64,000 bases of DNA, taken from positions 1-64,000 of the forward strand of contig JAJFLQ010000029.1 of NCBI GenBank assembly GCA_021772615.1, given 5' to 3'. The notes under the pieces are model-generated. The model saw only the letters and a list, made by a program, of their open reading frames with translations, was not told where the DNA came from and searched no databases. Below, one piece after another: positions 9,065 to 16,500 of the stretch; positions within the stretch are counted from its first letter, which is position 1, and the number at the start of each line of letters is the position of its first letter. The position numbers were made by a program, and so were the translations under genes. Origin of the DNA: Verrucomicrobiota bacterium (GTDB lineage Bacteria > Verrucomicrobiota > Lentisphaeria > JABSQK01 > JAJFLO01).

Positions 9065-10000
9065 ATGAGAATACTCCGATACAAGATACTTCCGCTGTTT
9101 TTCCTCTTGATAAATTGCGGTTTTGCAAACGCACCAAGCCTGATCAACTATCAAGGCGTCATATCCACGGATAATGATCATACGATTTCCCGGATCACGG
9201 AGAAATCGATGGCGTTCACCATTCACGACGCTCCTACGAACGGGAATCTGATCTGGGGCCCGCAATTTTTCGACCGGGTTCCGGTCGTGCACGGTCGATT
9301 CAATGTGATCCTTGGGACCACGGACTCGACAGGGCGCTCAATTGCCGAAGCGTTTACTTCTGATGAACGATATATCAGCGTCTGGATTGGTGACCCTGGA
9401 ACCGGTCACGCCGACCTGATCGAAGTCTCCCCTCGCCAACGCGTCGTCAGCACACCGTACGCCATAGCCGCCCGGAAATCTGATTTCGCCGCATACGCCG
9501 ACCATGCAGCGACGGCCGACCACGCAGAGACGGCGAACACGGCGAACACTGTCGCCGGCGCCAATCTCCACGTCGATCCAACCACCGGAAATGTCGGCAT
9601 CGGCACGCCGCAACCCTCTGGCAAGCTGGATGTAAACGGCAACATTCGGATCCGCTCCGGCGGACTGACCTTTCCCGACGGCAGCGTCATGACATCCGTC
9701 CCGAAACCCGCCGCCACCGGCTCACTCGGGACATTTACGCAAGGGGTGAAATACTACAACGATCGGGAGCGAAAAATATTGGTTGTCGCGTATTCAAAGC
9801 TTAACAATAACGGCGTCATATCCGGCTTATTGGGAACAACAATAAACGGTGGGTTCAGTGAAGTAGCCTTCTCGGAAAACAACGGTCCATACAGTCCAAA
9901 CAGCCGCTCGATTACATTTGTAGTTCCGCCGAACATGTACTGGATGGTAACAGTATATAACCACTTGCATGGATATCGAATTGAAGCATGGGAATTATAG
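9065..10000 (+). CDS. YQG-family exported protein 1, with C-terminal beta-rich tip
   Basis: 311 aa from the ATG at 9065. The frame is open further upstream, but that part lies in the hairpin and lacks a signal peptide, whereas MRILRYKILPLFFLLINC is a good signal sequence ending near ANA/PSL. The constant region follows: LINYQGVIS, LIWGPQFF, RFNVILGTTDSTGRSIAEAF, SPRQRVVSTPYAIAA, then an Ala/His/Asp heptad-like stretch, GNVGIGTPQPSGKLDVNG and LTFPDGSVM. This matches the stalk-type surface and tail-fibre-like proteins common in planctomycetes and candidate phyla. From about residue 225 the sequence changes to a unique tip ending TFVVPPNMYWMVTVYNH and IEAWEL, reminiscent of C-terminal beta-sandwich tips of phage fibres. 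The tip is AT-richer (about 45% GC at 9781-9840) than the stalk (about 68% at 9661-9720), suggesting exchange. Ligand unknown. Confidence 0.75.
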   Translation: MRILRYKILPLFFLLINCGFANAPSLINYQGVISTDNDHTISRITEKSMAFTIHDAPTNGNLIWGPQFFDRVPVVHGRFNVILGTTDSTGRSIAEAFTSDERYISVWIGDPGTGHADLIEVSPRQRVVSTPYAIAARKSDFAAYADHAATADHAETANTANTVAGANLHVDPTTGNVGIGTPQPSGKLDVNGNIRIRSGGLTFPDGSVMTSVPKPAATGSLGTFTQGVKYYNDRERKILVVAYSKLNNNGVISGLLGTTINGGFSEVAFSENNGPYSPNSRSITFVVPPNMYWMVTVYNHLHGYRIEAWEL

Positions 10001-10057
10001 GATACTCAGTCGTTAGAGTTTAAGAACTAAATCCGAGATAATACCGATCCAAAATTT

Positions 10058-10075
10058 TGCCAAATTGAGTTGGCA
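10058..10075. terminator. Small palindrome after YQG protein 1
   Basis: TGCCAA, 6-nt loop, TTGGCA, preceded by AAAATTT on the left. A 6-bp perfect stem 58 nt past the stop. It could act as a weak terminator for either direction, but it lacks a clear U-run on the + strand. Confidence 0.25.
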
Positions 10076-10106
10076 CAAATGTGAATTACGCATCGGTGAC
10101 ATACCG

Positions 10107-10207
10107 GTTGGAGTTCACAACTTTAGTTGTGGCTTTTCCCGCGCTCATGCAGCCATTACACGATGTGTTTCGCGGCGCAGAACACAGCTAAAGTTGTGAA
10201 CGCCAAC
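10107..10207. repeat. Second REP-like inverted repeat, 25-bp arms with two mismatches
   Basis: Arms 10107-10131 and 10183-10207 pair at 23 of 25 positions (shared core TTCACAACTTTAG against CTAAAGTTGTGAA), separated by a 51-nt loop. The sequence is unrelated to the palindrome at 8962. It sits in the gap before YQG protein 2, so that YQG protein 1 is bracketed by two different hairpins. No transposase is adjacent. Confidence 0.7.
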
Positions 10208-10245
10208 GCAAGCCGCATTTATTTGAATTTTATCCGACAATTATC

Positions 10246-10254
10246 AAAAAGGAG
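10246..10254 (+). promoter_or_regulatory. Ribosome-binding site fixing a GTG start
   Basis: AAAAAGGAG ends 10 nt before the GTG at 10265 and 22 nt before the next ATG at 10277, so the GTG is the better start. The open frame upstream of it runs through the inverted repeat and is not signal-like. Confidence 0.6.
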
Positions 10255-10264
10255 TCATACAACA

Positions 10265-11638
10265 GTGAAGACAATCATGAGGCATTCCTATCTTCCATAC
10301 ATATTGAGTACGATTGCAATACTATCCTCAACTCTTTTGATGCCCTCGGCAGGCTACGGCGCCATCCCACAAGGCATCGTTTACAACGGGAAATTGAGTG
10401 ACGAGAACGACAATCCGGTTTCAGCGACGATGCAGGTGATCGCGTTCCGGATTTTCGACGCGCCAACCGGTGGGCACGAGGTATGGGGTCCACAGACCTT
10501 CCAGACGCCGGTTACGAACGGGACATTCAGCGTCGTACTCGGCATTTCCGACGACGTCGGCCGACCGCTGCGCGATGCGCTAAAAGGACCGGAACGGTAC
10601 GTCGAAGTTAGCATTGGCGATCCGGATACCCCTCCGACAGAATTGACTATTGTTGCGCCGCGCCAGCAGCTGCTCAGCGCGCCGTATGCATTCAAGGCCG
10701 AGGAAGCCGCAACAGTGCGGGGTGATCACATCTTTGATGACCCGCAGACAGGGAATGTCGGCATCTGGACGAACACCCCGCGCGCCAGGCTGGACGTCTT
10801 CGGCGCCATTCGCCTGGGCAACTCCGACCTCCCATGCAACGCGACGACGGCGGGCGCCATTCGCTTCGAGGATGGACGATTCCTGGGTTGCGACGGTACG
10901 CGATGGGCGGTGCTCGGCGCAGATACCCGGTTCATCATGTCGTCGTCACGGACAAATGTGAACCTTGCCGAGATGGCGGAGAATCGCGGTATCAATCTCA
11001 GCCGCCCTAATGATTTCACCGTCGTCATCAATTCCGGCGTGGATATCGGTAGTACCGGGATCGGATCGCCTGCATTCACAACACATGGTCTCCCCAGCGG
11101 TTCAACGCTGACGATTGTCAACAATGGGCGCATCATCGGCGCCGGTGGCCGTGGTGGAAACGGAGCAAACTCCAGTAGCAACCCGCCCGCCACCGCCGGG
11201 GGCGCCGGCGGCAATGCGCTGGAAATCACGATTCCGACGTCGATCGACAATAGCAACGGCTATGTCTTCGGCGGTGGCGGCGGCGGCGCGGGAGGTACGT
11301 GGTGGAACGGGCACTGCTCATCCGGCGGAGGTGGTGGAGGCGGCGCCGGTTCCGTAGGCGGAGCCGGTGGCAATGGCGGCGGTTCCGGCGCCAAAAACGG
11401 GTCTGCAGGTTCGATCGATGGAGCCGGCACCGGCGGTGCGCCCGGCTGCAACCCGAGCCAATGCAGTCGCGGCGCGCCCGGCGGGGGCTTCGGTCAGCCG
11501 GGTGGAAACAGTGCGAGATGCGACCTCGTCGCCGGCCTGCCCGGCGGCGCCGCCGGAAAAGCGATCATTACCAACGGCAATCCCATTACCTGGATTGGCG
11601 GCAACGACGCAAATCGCGTGCGCGGTGCAGTTCAATGA
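10265..11638 (+). CDS. YQG-family exported protein 2, with glycine-rich phage-adhesin-like tip
   Basis: 457 aa from the GTG at 10265. Signal sequence (MKTIMRHSYLPYILSTIAI onward) is followed by the constant region (IPQGIVYNGKLSD, EVWGPQTF, TFSVVLGISDDVGRPLRDAL, APRQQLLSAPYAFKA, GNVGIWTNTPRARLDVFG). A Cys pair module follows (CNATTAGAIRFEDGRFLGC, DGTRWAVLG). From about residue 270 the protein turns into NGRIIGAGGRGGNGANSSS, GGAGGNALEITIP, FGGGGGGAGG, GGGGGGGAGSVGGAGGNGGG, GGAAGKAIITNGNPITWIGG. This order (NG-RIIGAGG, long poly-Gly blocks, GGAAGKAI, NGNPITW at the end) closely follows the glycine-rich receptor-binding tip of gp38-type phage adhesins, which form polyglycine-II helix sandwiches. 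Role is inferred as surface or ligand recognition. Confidence 0.75.
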   Translation: MKTIMRHSYLPYILSTIAILSSTLLMPSAGYGAIPQGIVYNGKLSDENDNPVSATMQVIAFRIFDAPTGGHEVWGPQTFQTPVTNGTFSVVLGISDDVGRPLRDALKGPERYVEVSIGDPDTPPTELTIVAPRQQLLSAPYAFKAEEAATVRGDHIFDDPQTGNVGIWTNTPRARLDVFGAIRLGNSDLPCNATTAGAIRFEDGRFLGCDGTRWAVLGADTRFIMSSSRTNVNLAEMAENRGINLSRPNDFTVVINSGVDIGSTGIGSPAFTTHGLPSGSTLTIVNNGRIIGAGGRGGNGANSSSNPPATAGGAGGNALEITIPTSIDNSNGYVFGGGGGGAGGTWWNGHCSSGGGGGGGAGSVGGAGGNGGGSGAKNGSAGSIDGAGTGGAPGCNPSQCSRGAPGGGFGQPGGNSARCDLVAGLPGGAAGKAIITNGNPITWIGGNDANRVRGAVQ

Positions 11639-11705
11639 AGATAAGTCGAATAGATCAAATAAGAATCGCTGCAACTGACGGATTTCAATAGTAAAGGAGC
11701 AGATC

Positions 11706-12410
11706 ATGAAATCGTTCCACTCATCACAAAAAATTAACGCGGTCAAGCGGGCTGCGTTCGCAATCACCGTCCTGTTGTCCATCTACCCGATGCCGACTGT
11801 TCTCGGACAATCCATCCCCGAACACATCACGTATCAGGGTGCGGTCACCGATGAACGTGGTCACCCCGTCGCAGACGGCCCGCGAACGATTGTGATCAGG
11901 CTGTTCAATGCACCGGTCGACGGTGAAGTGCTGTGGGGACCAATGCGATATGAGGACACCGACGTCTCCGACGGACGGCTCAATATCGTGTTCGGCGGGA
12001 GCGATCCGAGCGGGCGCAACATCGCTTCGGCATTCACATCGAACCAGGTCTTTCTCGAAATCAGCGTCTCCAAACCCGACGCTGACTCAGCCCTGGCGGC
12101 GATCCTCCCTCGCCAACGAATCCTGTCATCGCCCTACACCGTGAATACGCAAAAAACCGACGTCGCCGCCACCTTGAACGGACCCAACCTGCGCGTGGAC
12201 GGCGCCGGCCGCATTCGGATCGGCTCCCCGTCGTCAACCGCACGACTCGCGGTGGACGGAATCGTTCGTACAACCAAAGACGGCCTCAAATTTCCTGATG
12301 GCTCCGTGCAACAGCGGGCCTACCCGATACCACCGGTGTGTGTCGGCAGAAACAAGGGGTTGCAATGGAATGGCGGCAAGTGGGTCTGTCATACTCTCGA
12401 AACAAACTAA
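11706..12410 (+). CDS. YQG-family exported protein 3, stalk only
   Basis: 234 aa. The start is set by AAAGGAG 6 nt upstream of the ATG. Signal sequence ends near VLGQ. The constant region has HITYQGAVTDERGHPVADG, VLWGPMRYED, RLNIVFGGSDPSGRNIASAF, LPRQRILSSPYTVNTQ, GPNLRVDGAGRIRIGS and GLKFPDGSVQQRAYPIPPVC. It stops directly after the NKGLQWNGGKWVC element, which in protein 4 is followed by a further domain, so this paralogue has no distal tip. It lies 67 nt after protein 2 and 28 nt before protein 4, consistent with one operon. It may be a capping or structural member of the group, or a copy that has lost its tip. Confidence 0.72.
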   Translation: MKSFHSSQKINAVKRAAFAITVLLSIYPMPTVLGQSIPEHITYQGAVTDERGHPVADGPRTIVIRLFNAPVDGEVLWGPMRYEDTDVSDGRLNIVFGGSDPSGRNIASAFTSNQVFLEISVSKPDADSALAAILPRQRILSSPYTVNTQKTDVAATLNGPNLRVDGAGRIRIGSPSSTARLAVDGIVRTTKDGLKFPDGSVQQRAYPIPPVCVGRNKGLQWNGGKWVCHTLETN

Positions 12411-12438
12411 ACATACGCAAAACAGATAAGGAGAATTC

Positions 12439-13485
12439 ATGATGAACACTCACACATACCATCTACACCAGGCATCGCGTCGCTATTATCATCAAATCGC
12501 ACTTGGATTATGCATGCTTCTCGCGGCGTCGACCGTCGCGGGCTCAGTTCCTGAAGCCATTAATTTTCAGGGAAAAATTACGAGTGAAACAGACGATATC
12601 CCGTCGGGAGTTTCATACGCCATAGCATTCGAAATCTACGATTCGGCCGCGGGCGGCGGTTTGATCTGGGGTCCTCAAAAATTTAGTTCGGTTCCAATTT
12701 CCGGCGGAGAATTCAATGTGATTCTCGGGCCCAAAGACACAGCCGGCCGCAACATTTCAGCGGCGTTTGCCGCCAAACAACGATTTGTATCCATCAAAAT
12801 CGCGGAGACGGCAGGCGGCCTTGATGCCGCCACGCCGCTGACGCCGCGTCAGGCCATGGTCTCTGTTCCCTATGCCTTTCGGGCCAACCACGCAGACTCC
12901 GCGGTCACCGTTGAGGGGCCGAACCTCTATGTGCATCCAGGCACGGGACATGTCGGTGTCGGCACACACGCCCCGGACCAGCCGCTTACAGTCCATGGCA
13001 TGATCCACTCGACCAAAGACGGTTTCAAGTTTCCCGACGGCACGGTTCAAACCTCGGCCTACCCAATCCCGCCAACCTGCACCGGCGCAAACAAGCTCCT
13101 CCAATGGAACGGTAGCGCCTGGATTTGCTTCGATGCCGGCACGTACGCCTACACCTACAGAGTGGATCCGTACGGCGGCTGCGCCGGCGCCGGTATGGAC
13201 GTTACAGTCCGGCGGCGACTTGGCGGCAACGGCAACCACTACGAATACCAGGTCACATACAAGTTTCGCTCGGACTACAGCTGGCAGGGAGCGTTCACCA
13301 CGTCCTCCTGGTTTACCGGACAACAGTCATTCAACTGGGCGCACGGACGGGATAATCCCGGCTTCACGATCAAGCCCGGGAGCGGCTTGGCGGCTCCTGT
13401 CTTCGAACGCCACGGATGCAAGGGCAACCGCAGTGGCGGCTGGGGATATGGCGCATGGACCATCGCCGACGGCCAATTCAACTGA
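12439..13485 (+). CDS. YQG-family exported protein 4, with Cys-containing tip
   Basis: 348 aa. AAGGAG lies 5 nt upstream of ATGATG (12439 or 12442 could be used). Signal peptide ends near VAGS. The constant region is VPEAINFQGKITSE, LIWGPQKF, EFNVILGPKDTAGRNISAAF, LTPRQAMVSVPYAFRANHAD, GPNLYVHPGTGHVGVGTHAP and GFKFPDGTVQTSAYPIPPTC, ending in NKLLQWNGSAWIC. After this comes a unique tip of about 115 residues (AYTYRVDPYGGCAGAGMDVT to HGCKGNRSGGWGYGAW) with two cysteines that may bond. I do not recognise the tip fold. Together with the other three genes it illustrates a fixed N-terminus carrying different ends. Confidence 0.72.
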   Translation: MMNTHTYHLHQASRRYYHQIALGLCMLLAASTVAGSVPEAINFQGKITSETDDIPSGVSYAIAFEIYDSAAGGGLIWGPQKFSSVPISGGEFNVILGPKDTAGRNISAAFAAKQRFVSIKIAETAGGLDAATPLTPRQAMVSVPYAFRANHADSAVTVEGPNLYVHPGTGHVGVGTHAPDQPLTVHGMIHSTKDGFKFPDGTVQTSAYPIPPTCTGANKLLQWNGSAWICFDAGTYAYTYRVDPYGGCAGAGMDVTVRRRLGGNGNHYEYQVTYKFRSDYSWQGAFTTSSWFTGQQSFNWAHGRDNPGFTIKPGSGLAAPVFERHGCKGNRSGGWGYGAWTIADGQFN

Positions 13486-13530
13486 ACAACCGCAACAACC
13501 AACAACAATCCCAACGAAGAGGGTAATACG

Positions 13531-16500
13531 ATGACAACCAAACAACTTGTTCGACCGATATCGTGCGCGGTGTACGCCCTGGCGGTTTTCAGCGCGACCG
13601 CCGTCACACAGGTACAAATCGCCGCTGTCAACGGGAAACCCGGGCAAACCGCCACGTTCAGTGTGGACCTGTCCGACAGCGGCAGGAATATCGCCGGATT
13701 CAATTTCACGCTCGTTCTACCGAACGATGTAAGAGGAACCGCAGTGCACGACGGTGCGCTCCTGGACGGAACAAGCTTTACGCTGGAATCCCGGTCGTAC
13801 ACGGAAGGAGGCGCGAATAAGGTCTCGATAGTCGGATACTCGCTGCTCGAAGAAACGATCGCCGGGGGCGGCGCGCTGGCGACAGTGACGGTAGATATCG
13901 CTCCCACGGTCACCGCCGGAACACATGAAATTGTGTTTGCTGAACCGCCGACTGTCGAAGGGATATATGTCAATCCCCAGGCGTTATCGAACGAAGACGG
14001 CAGTGTATCGCTGGCGTTGACCACGGTCGACGGTTCGATCACAATCGAGGTAGATCCGGACACCGATGCAGATAGTTTGCCCGATGCCTGGGAACTCGAG
14101 CATTTCAGCGATCTCAGCCAGGACGGTGATGGCGACTTCGATGACGACGGCGTATCGAATCTCGACGAGTTCAACGCCGGCACGAACCCGAGCAATCCGG
14201 CTGATCCGGGCGGCGGCATCACGGTTACACTGTCGCCCGCCGGTGCAGTCGACAACGGCGCGCAATGGCGCGTAACGGCAGGCGGATTCGACTCGGGACC
14301 GCGGAACAGCGGTGCGCAGCTGTTGGGTGTACCGCCCGGGACGTACGTTCTGACCTTCACAACGGTCAATGACTGGCTCGTCCCTTCATCGCAGTCGATA
14401 ACCATAGCGGCAGACACGACAACAACGGCGGTCGGGATCTATCGCGAGCCGACAGGTGAGCTTGTGATTCAACCGGGCGCGCTGGACTTTGGCACTGTTG
14501 CCGTCGGCGAAACCCGCCGCCGCCATGTCTCCATAACCAATGCCGGCGATGTCACGGCAAGGATCAACGCGATTGAGATCAATGAAAGCGGATTCACCGC
14601 GGACCTTGCCGGTCAGGATATCGATCCCGGCGATACGGTGCTGGTACCGGTCGACTGCTCACCGTCGATTGCCGGGGCGATGGAGACATCGGTCCCGGTC
14701 GGGGATGCGGTATTGGGCATGACAGCCGAGGGCAAGATCGACCCCGTTCTGTTAACAATCGGCAATGTTCAGCGTCTCATCGGAGATACCGGCACGTTCA
14801 CCGTCGGTGTCGATCTGGATGCGGCCGCGGACCTGTCAACCGTCGCGTTCACCGTTCATTTCCCCGCGGCAGTCGTGCGCGCGACGTCACTCAGAAAGGC
14901 AGGACGCTCACTCACCAACCCGCAATCGGGCAGCATCGACAATACCGACGGCAACGTTGTCGTGTCAATCGGCCAATTCGATGGCGCAACGGCAATTCCC
15001 GCCGGAAATGGTACGATCGTGGAGATCGATTTCCAATTGACGAATACGGCCGACATCGGCGCATTTGCACTCGTTGTAGATGAAATCAACAACGTCTTCA
15101 AAACCGACTTTTCGCCGCTTCCGGTGTCGGCGCAGCACGGTGAGTTGACGGTAGTTGACGGCGTTTCCGGAGATGTTGACGGGAGCGGCACGGTAGACGC
15201 ACTTGATGCGATCTTTATCTTTCGTACGGTGACCAACCTGTCCGCAATCCCCCCGGAAGTGAATAACCCGAATTTGCCGCCATCAGCAGAGATCGAGGCG
15301 AATGTCCGCGGCGGCCTCGGAGAATACAACAATGACGGCGCACTAAATGCCCTCGATGCCATCGACGTGTTCCGTGCCGTGACGAATTTGCCCCCGCGCG
15401 GATCCGCCGGCGCCGCGACACGCAGTGCGCGGTTGACCAAAGCGTTGCTGCTTGACATTCCGATATCAACGGCGGTCCTGCAAAGCGGGCAGGCCGGCGG
15501 CAGCGCCGGAGACAACGGTGTCGTCGTACCGATTTTTCTCGAGAACGTTGCGGCGTTGTCCACAATCGGGTTCGATATCGTCTACGATACGACGGTGCTC
15601 GATGCCGTGGCCCTGCGTCGCGCCGGAAGGACGATCGCCGGCCCCCAATCCGGCGGGATCAATGACGCGGCCGGCAGAGTGACGGTCTCAATCGGCAATC
15701 TCGATGGTTCGGAGGCTATTCCCGCGGGGAACGGCATCATATTCGAACTCGAATTTAATATCGCCGAAGGCGCGGCGGCGGGCACGTACGCGCTGGATAT
15801 CGCCAATATCAACAATGTCTATTCGATACACTTCACTCCCGTGATTCTGCTCGGCGTCGATGGTGCATTCACGGTAGAAAGCGGCAATCAGCCTCCAGTT
15901 GCCGCATGTACGGATGTTGCCGTCTCCATAAACGCCGACGGCGTCGCAACAATCGGAGCACAACACATTGACGCCGGCAGCAGCGATGCCGACGGCACGA
16001 TCGCCGAACGACTGGTAAATGGCAGTTCAGACCCGGTTGCATTCACCTGTAGCGCCATCGGTGAAAATCCCGTCACGCTAACCGTTCGCGACGATGCCGG
16101 CGGCAGCGATACGTGCAATGCAATCGTGACCGTCATCGACGACGGCAAGCCGGATCTGGTGGTCGACCCGCTGCTCGCAACGATACCGCTCGGTTCGGGA
16201 ACGCCGGACCTGTCCGCGGGCGTCACCGCATTCGACAATTGCGACGGCGACATGACCGATTCCATTCAGATCGATTCTGATTCACTCGATACCAACAGTC
16301 CCGGCGACTATACCGTCTTTTATACGGTCACGGATACATCCGGCAACGCAACACAGGCAGGCCGCACGTATCGCGTGTCGGCCGACTGCCCGTTTCCTTC
16401 CTCCGTGAGTTTTCCCACCATCGACGCCACACTGATCGGTCATGTGCGTATAAACGGATTGGATGTGTCGGCAGATGACTTCGTCGGCGCGTTCGTCGGC

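Noticed and set aside
11270-11420. G-rich tract as a regulatory or quadruplex element
   Set aside because: Fully explained by Gly codons of the poly-Gly tip in the correct frame.
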